From assembly GCA_963924555.1 (NCBI GenBank), contig OZ004596.1, positions 6,272,139 to 6,336,138 of the forward strand: a stretch of 64,000 bases of DNA, given 5' to 3'. The DNA is from Crambe crambe (taxonomy: Eukaryota > Porifera > Demospongiae > Poecilosclerida > Crambeidae). A program made the position numbers and the translations under genes. Positions 12,401 through 25,217 of the stretch are shown here, piece after piece (positions within the stretch are counted from its first letter, which is position 1; the number at the start of each line of letters is the position of its first letter). The notes beneath the pieces are model-generated. The model had not been told where the DNA came from and did no database searches. It saw only the letters and a list, made by a program, of their open reading frames with translations.

Positions 12401-15400
12401 ATATTCCAGTTCATAGGCAGTAAACCAGAAAAAGCAGTAAGTTTGATTATCCCTCCTTTTGTATGTATGTATGTATGTATGTATGTTATGGTGAGTGATT
12501 AGTGATGTACTCTAGCATCTAGTGCACGAGTGATGTACTCTAGCGTGTGATATATCAGTGCTCTAGCAAGCAGTGATGGGAGGTTTTGTTCATTTCTTTT
12601 TCAGGTGGTTTGTTCGAGTTTTCTGAAGGCAGCGAGCCAACAGTGGCAGAGAGGTGTGTGTCGTGTCCGTGCTTTGGGTTACCTCCATCACCTGCTCACC
12701 AGTGACTATGTCGGTCTGGCCATCAAACAGCTTCTGGCCTCTGTAGGGGGCGTCCTCCAATTAGGTCCAGGTGTGAAGGGTGTGGCATGTGGGGGGAAGG
12801 CAGAGAAGGTGCGGGAAGCATTTGCAAGTGTGATGCATGCAGTGGTGGAGCTGGCCAGCAAGCAACCAGTGGCCTGTATCGACACCATTGCCAAGCTCTG
12901 TATAGTTCCCTACACAAGGTCAGCACAAACAATCATAACTACCAAAGATATCGATATGACCTGCCATTTACATGCAGTTAATATATCATGTACATGTAGT
13001 TAACATGCAGTTATTTTGCATGTAGGTTAGAAGAACAATGCCTAGTGCGTAGTGGTTTGGTGAAGCTGCTGGACCAACTGTGCAGTCTTGTTGATGACCA
13101 TAAACCTGTGGGCATGGGGGGAGATGAGGACGAGGCACTTCACAGAGTCACCTCACTGGCCTGGGCGGCCTTCCAGGTCCTGGCTGACCACTGCGTCTCC
13201 TGGGAAACTCAGGACAGTCCTGTACTCTCATCAGGACTAGCTCAACAGGTCAGTAGGTACATTCTACCTTTGACATCTGAATAATCCTGCCATATTTCCA
13301 GGTTTCTACACTGCTGACCAATCACTTATCTCGGGCTATGGACCGGCTGGTTGTATCAGAGAGTGGTGGGTCTGAGGGACTTCAAGATGCTCTCTCTCTT
13401 CTTCTGGGTCTCGCTAAGAGTCATTTAGGTCGTACCATTCTCTCCCAGCCTGCATGCATCTCAAAACTCCTCCTACTCCTTGTTGATCAAAGGTACAATA
13501 ATAATCTTATCACTTACAAATACTGGACTTATATCAGCTCATCTATCTGCCACTTGCTCTCTCTGACTCCTGCAGGCCATCCCCAAAACTTGTCTTGATT
13601 GCTCTGCAGCTTTGTCGCATTGCCCTCCCGTTGGTGACAGTAGCCGATTGCTCCCAAGTGAGCGTGCCCCCTCACCCCTCCTTCCCTCTGTCCCCTTCCC
13701 ACAAGAGCAGTGGGAAGAACCTGGCTGCAGACATTGTCAGTCTCTTGCTGGCAAAGCTGGCTGAGTATATTGTACCAGATGCCTCTCAGGTGGGCTCTAT
13801 TTAGCATCATTTTAGATACGATTCTCATGATTGCATAAAACATTAAGGTGTCTCAAAAACTGTTAAGTGAAGAAGCGTCTCCCTTAGAGGAACAGGGCCA
13901 CATGCCCCTCCTGAACCATGATGACAGCTATGAATCGGAGAATGGACAAGCTTCCATTTACGTCTATAAGAGAGAGGGTGAGAATGCAGCAGAGATACTT
14001 CAACCCCTCATCAGTCAAGACCCTCGCCACTTCAGGTCTATAGTACATAATTGCTATCAGCATTTCTTGCTATCTTTCTCTTTTCTTTGTAGACTGAGTG
14101 GTCATCGAATGCAAGAAGTGATGCACATGGATCACAGTCTCACAGAGCAGGGGAGAGCTGAAGTCGTGACTGACTCTTACCGTGCATGTGTGCGTCGTGC
14201 CATGCGTTGGGCTAACATGGGTTTCACTGTCAGTGTGGAACCTCCCAGTGAGGCAGCAGCTGGAGAACCCATTGGGAGTGTCGTCGACAAGAAAAAGGCT
14301 TTTGCTGAGAGTGCTGCAAAGAAGAAGAACCAAGAGTTACTTAAAATGGACCCACCTCGTCCCTTCTTGAGTGGGCATGTGGCTTACTCCCTAGCCTCTG
14401 AGGTTATAGGTCTCCTCCATGGGCTACTGACTGAGCCTGGTGCAGCTGAAGTGTGGAATACGGCCATTAAAGATGCTCTACTCCAATCCTTGCTCTCCAT
14501 TCCAAAACTTATCCCTCGCCTGGTGACTTACACTCAGAATGTGCACATTAGTGTGGCCACTGGGTCTCCCCCATGCCAACCGGATCAACTCCTCCATGCT
14601 GCATGCATTGCCAATGCCACCTTTGCAGCTCTGGGTGGGTTCAAGGAGAGTATAAGGCCTGGGATGAAGGTCCAGCTCGTGGGAGATGGGTTTGAAGAGT
14701 GCTATGGTATCATCCAGAGCATATCCGAGCAAAAAGGTGTGGCTAGTGTTCGTATAGAGGATGACCATTTTTGTTTCGGGACAGATAGGACTTTAAACGT
14801 TCCTCTATCTCGACTGATGCCTCCCAAAAAGGACACGCGTCTCCCTCTAGAGCAGTTGGGAGTCGGAGTGGAGCTCTGTCAAGCCATTTATTCCATTTTG
14901 AGTTCCACAGCTCCTTCTCTCACTCAAGCCCACTCTTCCTCTGATGCAAACACCCCTCCACTTGGACTTTGTCGACTGTTTGCTGAACTGCGGACACGTG
15001 CCTGTGTGTGTCTTGCTCATCACGTTAAAGATCCGTCCATTTCCCAATTGGTCCTCTCTCAGCCCCTAGAGGCAGGCTTGCCATCCTTTCTGGAACTACT
15101 GAGTCAGGAGGCTGAGCGGTCCAACCCTGGCCAGAGAGTATCTCTACTTGAGTCTCATTGTCTCAGCCTGCGCATGCTGTACAGAGATTGTGCCCGACCG
15201 CCCCCTCCACGCATCTATAAGACATATGTCAAGGTATGTACATGTCCATGAATGTCATATTACATACCTTTTATCTCCTCCCCTCCAATCTCGTCCCACC
15301 TGTAGCCTAAGCTGATCCAGCTGGATCTGCGACGTGCTTGGCCTCCTGTCACCTCCTGCAGTTTCACACATGGCCTGTCCTGTGTGACCTACCAGGGGTC

Positions 15401-18400
15401 CTCCACGTGGCCCCCCTCCTCTGTCATGGGTGCCGAGGGCAGTCAGGAATCCACTACTTCGAAACCTAAAGGGGTCGTCATATATGCTAACTCGGCGATC
15501 CCTGTAGGGGTGAGTAAATCTTAATCTTTGAATGCTGCCATTGATTGTCGATTATCCTGATCGTCTTGATCAAATGACTGGATGGGCAACAAACAGAATT
15601 AGGTTTTAACACATTCAAAGTGACTCTGCATCATGCTGGATTCTATTTATGTAGGCACCTTCTTTCTATTGGGAGCTGGAGGTGAACCATCTTGGTGAGA
15701 CTTCCACTGATGCTGCACACATAGCCATGGGCTATTCCCCCAATCCCCAGAAGCCTGATGATGGACAAGCCTGGGCCTATCCCAATGACACCATCTTAAT
15801 ACGAAGGTTAGCTTCCTGCAGCAACCCAGTAGGAAGAGCTCTTATCGCGCCCTATATTTGTTGGTTAGTTCTGGGCGAGCATGCCAGGTCAAAGGAGAAA
15901 ACCTGTTGGAGTGGAACACCTTTCGTGTTGGGGGAGCGATCAAGACTGGGGATGTGGTGGGTTGTGGTTGGGTCAAGGGAGAGGAAGGCACCAAAGGAAG
16001 TACTTATTTCACCATCAACGGAGAGAGATGGGAAAAGGAATTCACTGATGTTCCAGGAGAAATGATACCATTCTTACATATCCAGAAAAAGGTCAGATTT
16101 TACAAATATTTGGTAACCAAAGTTGAGCATTTGGTGATGTTGTGTGCAGTCTACAAAGCTCCGAGTCAACTTTGGGAATCGTCCGTTTGCCTATGCTAAA
16201 GGTCACGCTGATAGAGAGGCAGCTAACATTATTGAGGAAGGAGAGAGCTTGGAGGAGATAGCAGCTCTCTTTTCAGTCCTGCCATTTGACACTGAAGAGT
16301 CCGAGGTCCAGGACACATTCAAGGCAGCTGGGGAGGCTCATGGCTCAGGGGAGTGTGATGAGGGTGTGGTCATTGAGCTCTCTCAGACTGGACCTCCCAC
16401 AAGGAAACTCAAACCACCTATTATCACTATAGGTAAGTGTATATAGTCCTACAGTCATGTGAAAAGTCATGTGGAGGTCATATGATACTGCTTTTTGAGG
16501 GGTGTGATTTCTATAGTTATGATTCTAAATATTGCCCACCACTACATTGTGTTGGCAGGTTATGATAATGAAGCATCTCAAGGCTACCAGACAACCAAGA
16601 GTTTTGAATCAATGCTGGAGAGTGGTCCATTAGTGCGTCCAGGAGGTGGGGTTCAAGAGGAGGAGGAGGAGGAGGAGGGCGGTTCCAGTTCCCCTCCAGA
16701 GGAAGACTTGCATGCCCTGTTAGTCAAGGCTTGGGAGACCAAAGTATTTCCCATCATACAGAAAAGATTCCGCAATGACCATGAAAGAAAATCAGGATTG
16801 GAGCAAATCAAGGGTGCTCTCCAATTAGGTAAGTTCTTTTTTGAGATCACATGATTTATAACTCATATCATGTGACTATAATAGGCATGGAGACCATAGC
16901 ACAAGAAACAGTTGAGTTTCTGTATGAAGAGAATGGTGGAATTCCAAGAGATCTTCGTCTCCCAACCATGGATGACGTCAAAGCTGATTTGGGCAAGTTT
17001 ACCATCTCACATGTGAAGAAAGGCTCAGTTGTGGTCATCCATAAAGACATGCCGTACACTCGCTGTGGGGGCAGGACCTTGCAAAAGACCCAGGGTCTCA
17101 CTGGGATCGTGTTGGATGTGGATGAGGCCAATGAACTGGTGCAAGTTGAATGTTACTTGCAGAATGAAGGGGTTTTAATCCGTTTCTGGTACCCTGTGGT
17201 CTACTTAGAGCGCCCACCTCCTGGTTACCGCAAGTCTTCCTCCCTGCGAGGAGCTGACGCAGCCAGCATGCTTGTCCACTGCCAATTACTCAAGTGCGAG
17301 GCCTCTCAAGTCGGCATGTACTGTCGCTCGGCACTCCTGGTGCTGCAAGACACGGCCCAAATCCACAGAACTAACCCCGAACTCTTTAAACACTTGAAGC
17401 TGGTTTCTGAAGAATGTTTCGCACAACCCCTAACAGAAGGGGTCACAACAACAACGAACCCTGACCTTGCTCCTTCTCCTTCCAATGTCCTTCAGCCTCT
17501 CTCCCTCTCTCCTCTTCCTCTCTTTTACTCTGACCCAGACCGTTTCCAGCGAGAACTTTTGCTGGCCATTGAGGTGGAAAGTGCTCACTTGGATGGTCTG
17601 GCGCAGTGTGTGTGCCAGTGTTTGCAGAAGACTCCACAGGAGTTTGGTTTGATGGATTTGAAGGTGACAGAGTCCAAGGAAGTGGTGGACATTGCTCACC
17701 CCAATGCAGCCTTTATACTCGTCTCCTGTATGGAAGACCGCACAGTGGTTTCGAGACCTCTAAGGTCAGTTATGGTGGGGGGTGGCTCCCCAGCTTGTAT
17801 TGGGACTACTAGTAAACTCTTTTTTTCTTCTTTCTTTTAATTGTAGTTCAAGTTACAAGTACCCTTGGGCTCGGGTCCTGTGCTACCTAGGAGGACAGGG
17901 CAAGAGTGGCAGGCAACAGATTCAGGAAGTGGCCCGCTACCCCAACCTGATGAGCCAGTCAAGCAGCCAGCACTATTGTGGCCCCACCCACCCATCTCTC
18001 ATCCTCCCCTGCAACAGAATCCATGTCAAAATAGGAGGCTGTAGCACTCGTCCGGGAAGACTGCTCAATGTGCTGGCCATTCCTGCTGAATTTCCTCTCG
18101 CCCTCTCCTTCATTCACTGTTTCTGCAACTCAGTGGCTCTGCTAAAGGAGGATGCCTTGTCTGAGCGACTCCACAAAACCTTGAAAGCTCTCTCCATCTG
18201 TCTGGAAAGTCTCTCCAAGTTTTTGAATCGAATCAACTGCCCAATTCCCTTGAAAGAAGTGGTTCTTCATCAATTGAGTGACACCATCTGGACTGTGTGT
18301 TCTCTGGGTAAAATGTCTTCCAAAGGCGAGATCACCATCGCCCAGACATTAAAGCTCTACACTTTCCCCAGCAAATTCATCCAGAGCACGCAGCAAGAGC

Positions 18401-21400
18401 TGCTGAAACTCTATGAGATAGAGTCGTCTTGTTTTACCAAGAGCAAGTCAGGAGATGTTAAGTGTTCCTTTCCTCCTCCAGAGAGCATAGGAGCTGGTGG
18501 GTTGGGACGTTTCTCCTCATATTTTCAGTCTTTGCTTGAGTTTGTGTTAGCTGTGTTGGAGTACCAACACAAGTTCCATGGAGCCGATTCATTTCCTTCC
18601 TGTCCCTCGCTCCCAACCCTGGCAGCCTCACCCCTCACTTTGGGCACCCAACCTGTACCGGTCTCTACTGCAGCTTCCTCCAGTAAGAGCAGCAGTGTTG
18701 ACTCCACCTCAACTGTTAGCTCCAGTGGAAGTGATATTTCACTGAGTGCCACGCCCATGCTTGGTGCTGCACCCATTGCTGCCACTTCCTCTACAGATCC
18801 ACCTTCTGGAAAAAAACCTGCCAAACGCACACGCTCTCGAAAGACCTTGCTAAAGAAAGAAGGTTCAGAGTCCAGTGTTTGGAAGGACACGTGGTTGAAA
18901 ACCCTCTCTCAGTCTACAGCAATTTTGAGAGCAATTTCCTCTCCAGGAAGGAGTGAAAGTTTTCATTTTCAAATACCCTTGAAGACATCTCCTATGGTTC
19001 ATCCCAGCTCTAGGTTGATTGTCCTCACTGGTATCCCAACCACCCTCAGTCTGGAACAGGCCGAAGCAGCCATTAGAAAAGCCTGCAAACTTTATGGTGG
19101 GCTCTATCGACAGATGTTGTTCCTCCCTGCAGACAAGGACAAACCAAGCCATCACTGTGGTCATGCAGTGTTGGAGCTGTCTTGCAGCAGTCGGACCTCA
19201 GGGGTCTGCTCTGCTTTGCTGGCTCTCCCCAGTCTCCAGCAAGAAGATGGCAGTTTGCAGGCAATGGCCGTCGATAACAGTTTTTTCTGTGGTGAGCAGG
19301 AGAGGGTTGCCAATGAGGTATTAGCTTCGTTCCTGAAGGCAAGACTGACCCGAAATACAGGAAGCATGGCTGGAGCTCCTAATACACTATCAGCCTTATC
19401 AGATATCTTTAAATCCAGCTGTCTGGAGTCAACTTCATCTTTGAGCATCTCTCAAATCTCGGGGCCTCTTCTGAAGTTATTTAGCATCTTTGCAGAGAAT
19501 TGTAGCATACCACTCGAGAGTTTCATGGAAGAATTGTGGAAAGGTTATGGGGACAAAAATGGTCTTCTTACCCTCAGGGGATTTTGTAAATATTTTGGGC
19601 AAGATACTATTCTGATTGACGACCTGTCTATCAGAGGAATGTGGTTGGGGCTAATGGAGTGTGGCTATGACTTGAGCTTGGACAGGTATGCCCACTGCAC
19701 TGGATGTGTAGGGTAGTATCCATGTTACAAGTAGATCACTGACTCTTACTTCCACAGATTTCCTTCTGAGCTCCCTGAAAACTTGCATAGCAGTCTGTTG
19801 ACACCTGCCCAAGACCATGCTCTGGTCAAGCATGTCGACACTCTGTGTCGCCACCTGGCTGTAACAGCAAGCTCCATACAACCCTGGGATATCTACTTAA
19901 CTGAAGCACAGACTACCAGTCCTGAACTCTCTCCTTTACAAGGTGAATTATCTTCTTCCATTCCTATTAATCTCATCTATTCCTTACAATTGCAGGAGTT
20001 CCCCTGTTTGATATCAGACTCCGTTTCTCCCAATTGAAGCTGATTAATCAGCAGGTCTCATTATTACTACCCATGGTGGACCTTCGTTCCACTCACCCCC
20101 TCTCTCTTGGCAAGCTCCTCTCCTCTGCCTCTCCTATCCTATTTTACGATGTCAAGATTTCCTTCTTTCATTCTGTCTTGAATGCCTCCACACGACGCAG
20201 CATGGACCAAGCTCCCCCCGAGATCAAAATGGACCCTCTCAAGTCTGTAGGGAGTGTGGCCACTCAACCAATCAAGACCCATTTTTGCCAAGCTGCTGAG
20301 CAGATGTTGAGTGTGCCTTCTCCACAGCTGTGCGTTTCCCTGGCCAGTGGGGGTGATCCAACTTATGCCTTTAATGTCAAACTCTCTGGAGAAGAAGTAC
20401 ATGGTACAAGTAAGTGAATGTTGCCTTATGGTGGAAGGGAGAATTGAAGGGAGTCATCTCCAATAAACTCTTGTTTGCTGTAGGTGGCTCTTTTCGGCAC
20501 TTTCTGTGGCAAGTGGTTCGAGAGTTGCAGTCGTCTGTTCTTCCTTTGTTGCTCCCTTGTCCCAGCAGCAGTGTGGGCATCAACCATGGCAAGTACGTTC
20601 TGGCTCCTGCACCAATCACATATTCTGAGGAGAAGCTCCTTCAATTCCTTGGACAGGTTAATCTCTTCCTCTCCTGGTGGTAAAAATCTTTATGTTTTGT
20701 TGTCTTTTTTAGTTGATTGGAGTAGCAATTCGTGCGGACGTTCCTATCACAATCGATTTCCTTCCTTGCTTCTGGAAGAGCTTAAAGGGTGAATCCCTGT
20801 CATTAGAAGATTTGAAAGCAGCTGACTATGTGACGTACAACCTGACATGCAAGATCCTGGAAGCTCAGTCTGTCGAGGAGCTGGAGGAAGTGGTAAAATC
20901 GCTGGGGCACATCTGTGAACCCGCAGAGGAAGGGGAATTGGTAACGAGCACACCTTATCAAAGAGGACTTCAATTTGTGTATTCATCTCTGAATGGCATG
21001 GAAGTGGAATTGGTTCCTGGAGGAAGAGAAATTGTCTTGGAGTAGGTCTTATCCACTAGTCTCTTATGACAAAGTCACTTATATCAATGTTTTAGGTATT
21101 CAAATCGAACAGAGTATGTGAAAGCGTTGAGAAAATTTCGTTTGGAGGAGCTGGATTGTTTCTCTGTGATGAATGCACTGCGATGTGGCCTTGCTTCTGT
21201 CATTCCTATTCAACTTCTCTCCATTCTCACTGCAGATGACCTCAGCCTCAGAGTCTGCGGCCTGCCCACCATAGACTTGGAGTATTTGAAGGTATATGTG
21301 CTCACTTTATGCAATTGAGTGTGTGAGTTATCATTTCCTGGCCTTGCTGCAGAGACACACAATGTATCAAGTGGGATTGATGGAGTCTGACACGCATGTC

Positions 21401-21820
21401 CAGTTATTCTGGAATGCTCTGGAGAGTTTTTCCCAGGTAAGTGAGAGAATGAGAGTTGCCGGCATTCAACAAGATAATTTTTTCCTATGGTAGGATGAAC
21501 TGAGGAAGTTTATCAAGTTTGCTTGCAACCAAGAGCGTATTCCCTTTGGCCTTCCATGTAGAGAAGATAGTGAAACACATGTTCCACCTTACCCAATGAA
21601 AATAGCCCCTCCAGATGGAAGAGGTAGGCAGAAAGTTGATGCTGTGTGATTCATATGTTAGAAATGTTTCTTTTTATATACAGGGCCTCCAGATAGTAGA
21701 TACATTAGAGCTGAAACATGTATGTTCATGATCAAACTGCCTCAATACAGTAGCCAGCAAGTCATGACTGAGAGACTAAAATATGCCATACACTGCAGAG
21801 AGGACCCTCTCAGTGGCTAG
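6462..21820 (+). CDS. HECTD4: HECTD4, giant HECT-domain E3 ubiquitin ligase
   Basis: HECTD4 is a very large HECT ubiquitin ligase. The chain starts MAGSSSSMASGDLWQWLAVNEE and runs through dozens of exons in one consistent plus-strand gene. Recognisable parts: a beta-rich domain near 10740-11190 (ATGRSVETIHPV, MWGFACTVRP); long helical stretches; a SPRY domain near 15660-16090 (PSFYWELEVNHLGE, then VKGENLLEWNTFRVGGAIK, STYFTINGERWEKEF); a Ser-rich low-complexity linker near 18660-18850; and the HECT domain from about 20480 to the end. The catalytic cysteine appears intact in IRAETCMFMIKLPQYSS, with the Cys codon at 21719-21721. The conserved PFGLPCRED lies just before it. The annotated GTG at 6459 is one codon before the true ATG. 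Exact borders of some of the many small exons remain approximate. Confidence 0.95.
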
Positions 21821-21910
21821 TCATTGCATAGGTCATTTAGTCTAATATTCTTATCCCTATAATAAACTTAACATGATTTATGAATGGGTGTGGCAAACGG
21901 TACGCATATG

Positions 21911-21922
21911 CGCGCATGCGCA
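21911..21922. promoter_or_regulatory. NRF1-type palindrome upstream of CWC22
   Basis: CGCGCATGCGCA is a perfect match to the NRF1 consensus YGCGCAYGCGCR. It lies 79 bp upstream of the CWC22 start codon and 91 bp after the HECTD4 stop. Confidence 0.7.
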
Positions 21923-22000
21923 TGTACATCGTCTACATCTCTGTACACGTGCCGGTAATGTTTATCTCGAAATAACGCCCACCGCGTTATACCACAGAAG

Positions 22001-25000
22001 ATGGTTAGTATAACCAAAGTGTTGAACTATAGCATGATTCTTGATGGTATATTATAGGAAGTAGCAGTTCGGAGAATTTCTCATTCAAGATCATTGACTA
22101 GCTCTGGTGGGAGCGCCAGTGGAAGCGAAAATGATGAACTTCATGAAAGAAGAATCAAAAGTGCTATAGTTGAAGTGAGGCTTAATATTTTGATTCTTTA
22201 TGGTGGATTTTCCAATTTTCTTTTGTACCAAAGGCACCCATCCATCCCCAACACAGACCCATGACCCCTGATCACTCCCCTCCACCTCGACTTACATACG
22301 ACAAGCGTGAAAGAAGGAGGCAGCGTAGATCCCCTTCAGCCCATTCCGATGAAGAAGAGGATGAACCATCCCCACCTCCAAAGCGGAAGCGAGAGGAACC
22401 AGATCCCCTTTTGACCCGCACAGGGGGAGCCTACATCCCACCAGCCAGGTTACGAATGATGCAGGAAAACATAACAGATAAAAGCAGTGCACCATATCAG
22501 AGGCTGGCATGGGAAGCACTCAAAAAATCAATCAACGGTCTTATTAATAAGGTATCACCTAATGAATATTGAAACTGAAACTTATTTCACTGATATTGCT
22601 CTCTCACAGGTCAATATCTCCAACATTTCCAATATACTGGGTGAGCTCTTTCTGGAGAATGTCGTGCGAGGTAGAGGACTGCTGGCTCGCTCGTTGATAC
22701 AGGCTCAATCAGCCTCACCAATGTTCACTCATGTCTATGCTGCTTTAGTGGCCATCATAAACACAAAGTTTCCACAGACTGGAGAGCTCATCGCCAAACG
22801 ACTCATCATACGCTTCAGAAAGAGCTTTCGGAGGAATGACAAGGTGCATTATTGGCATAGTTCATCTTTCTCACATTGATTTGAGCTTTCTTTCAGACTG
22901 TTTGCATTGCTGCTGTGAAGTTTTTAGCTCATCTGGTCAACCAGATTGTACTCCACGAGTTAGTGGCTCTGGAGTTGCTGACACTCCTTCTGGAGGAACC
23001 AAGTGATGACAGTGTGGAGGTTGCTGTGGGATTCATCAAGGTTTGTAGGAGTGACACATTCACTATGTTGTATAGGGAACTCAATATTTAACACTCTCTT
23101 CTCCAGGAATGTGGGAAGAAGCTAACAGAAGTCACTCCAAAGGGAATTCATGCTGTTTTTGAGACGTTTCGTTCCATCCTTCAATCGGGCAAAATCACAA
23201 GTCGTGTGGAGTACATGATTGAAGTTCTTTTTGCTGTCAGAAAAGATAATTTCAAAGTAAGGTGTTTGAGGGTTAGGGCTAGGGTGGGCTTTAATTGGGC
23301 ATCTTCCCATGTAGGCTTATCCGTCTGTACAAGAAGAACTTGATCTTATTGATGAGGATGATCAGATCACCCATCTGCTGTCATTAGCAGACGAGGACCT
23401 GGAACCAGAAGACCTCCTCAGTAAGCTGTTCATATCATTATCTCCAACATGGTATCTTACCCATCCACCGTCTTCCAGACGTGTTTCAGTTTGACCCCAA
23501 CTATCTTGAGAATGAGGAGAAATATAAGTTTATTAAGGAAGAAATACTTGGAGAGGGTTCTGAGTCTGACGAGTCTGGAGAAGGAAGCAGTTCCGATGAG
23601 TCAGAGGAGGAAGAGAGTGAAGCAGGTAAGAGAAGAGGTGTGGGATAAGCACCACACTATTGATATCACTTGTGTCCAACAGATGAAGAAGGCAACAAGA
23701 TGGAAATAATCGACCAGACAGGGTCCAAGGAACTTTCGGTCAGACGGCAGATCTACTTAACTATCATGTCCAGTCTGGACTTTGAAGAGTGTGCCCATAA
23801 ACTTCTGAAGACAATGGGAGAAGGCCATGAGGTGTGAAATATACTCTGTTTTCTTATTCTCTTGACCTTTGTACTTATCATGTAGAAGGAGATTGCTCTT
23901 ATGCTGGTTGAGTGTTGTTGCCAAGAGCGATCTTACCTCCGTTTCTATGGTCTGCTTGGCGAACGTCTTTGTCTATTGAACCAGGCCTGGGTTGCTGTGT
24001 TCAACGAGTCCTTTGGTGATCAGTATGCTACAGTTCACCGACTGGAAACCAACAAACTCAGAAATGTGGCCAAGTTTTTTGGCCAACTTTTTTATATGGA
24101 TGCATTACCATGGACCAGCATGGAATGCATTCACCTCAATGAAGAGGAGACAAATTCATCCAGGTGAGAGAGAAGATAGGATCTCCTTCATTTTTTACAA
24201 GAGTTTTTCGTTTTGCTATGTTATAGCCGGATCTTTATCAAGATTCTTTTTCAGGAGTTAGCCGAGTTTATGGGCTTACCCAAATTAAATAAGAAACTAA
24301 GAGACCCGATGTTGGCTCCAGCGTTTGAAGGGATCATGCCACGAGATAACCCCAAAAACACGAGATTTGCCATCAATTTCTTTACTTCTATTGGCCTTGG
24401 AGGACTCACGTAAGTCATAATGATCTCCAGTTATTTATGTATGATTCCCCTACACCTGATTGGTCAGAATACAACACTGCTGCCTTCCTTGTTATAATAG
24501 TTATATATATGAATTCGATTTCAGAGATGATCTTCGGGAACATTTGAAGAATGCTCAGAAACTGATCATGGCCCAGAAGCAAGAAGTGAGTTCATCAGAT
24601 AGCTCCTCCTCCTCGTCAGAGAGTGAAAGTGACAGTGACAGTTCTAGTAGTGACTCTGAAAGTAGCAGTGAGGAGGAAGAAAGAAAGAGGTGAGTTTCTC
24701 TATGAGATTGGGGGGTGCTCCTGTTATTAGTGTTTGATAAAAGGAGGAGTAAGAAGCATACTGAACATAGGAGGAGGGGGAGCACAGAGAGGAGGACCAA
24801 GAAGAGAAAGGAAAGCAGAAGAGATGAAGATCACCATAGGAGGAGGGAGAGAAGTGAGGAGAAGGTTGAGAGTACAAGGGAGAGGAAGGACAAAGAAGAT
24901 CACCATAGGAGGAGGGAGAGAAGTGAGGAGAAAGTTGAAAGTACAAGGGAGCGCCATGGGAGGAGGGAGAGAAGTGAGGAAAAGGTTGAGAGTACAAGGG

Positions 25001-25104
25001 AGCGCCGTGGGAGGAGGGAAAGAAGTGAGGAGAAGGTTGAGAGTACAAGGGAACGGAAGGAAAGGCACAAAGACAGAAGAGAACACAAGAAGCATCACCA
25101 CTGA
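22001..25104 (+). CDS. CWC22: CWC22, spliceosome-associated MIF4G/MA3 protein
   Basis: CWC22 is an essential splicing factor that delivers eIF4A3 to the spliceosome for exon-junction-complex loading. Exon 1 encodes only the initiator Met (22001-22003, donor GTTAGT). Exon 2 begins [17 protein letters not shown]. After a charged N-terminus comes [14 protein letters not shown], then the MIF4G domain ([20 protein letters not shown] ... [16 protein letters not shown] segment, [16 protein letters not shown] repeats), an acidic linker, and the MA3 domain ([20 protein letters not shown] ... [19 protein letters not shown]). The tail is Ser-rich, then Arg/Glu-rich, with tandem repeats of [16 protein letters not shown], ending KKHHH. 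Order and length match the family. The N-terminal one-codon exon is inferred but gives a clean frame. Confidence 0.97.
24826..25060 (+). repeat. In-frame tandem repeat encoding the CWC22 tail
   Basis: Four near-identical coding units of 54-70 bp encode [16 protein letters not shown] or a one-residue variant. The strand-wide purine bias makes this a long polypurine coding tract. Copy number is likely polymorphic (inference). Confidence 0.88.
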
Positions 25105-25217
25105 CCATAGCAACAAGTAATGAGTTATATTATACTTGCACAAATTAAATGTTCTATTAATTTTGATGGCAAGTGGAAATAAATGAAGTGGTGTGATTCC
25201 TCACTTGAGAGGGGAAA

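Noticed and set aside
24644..25143. Antisense and out-of-frame reading frames over the CWC22 tail
   Set aside because: They arise from the purine-rich tandem repeats; the sense frame continues the CWC22 protein.
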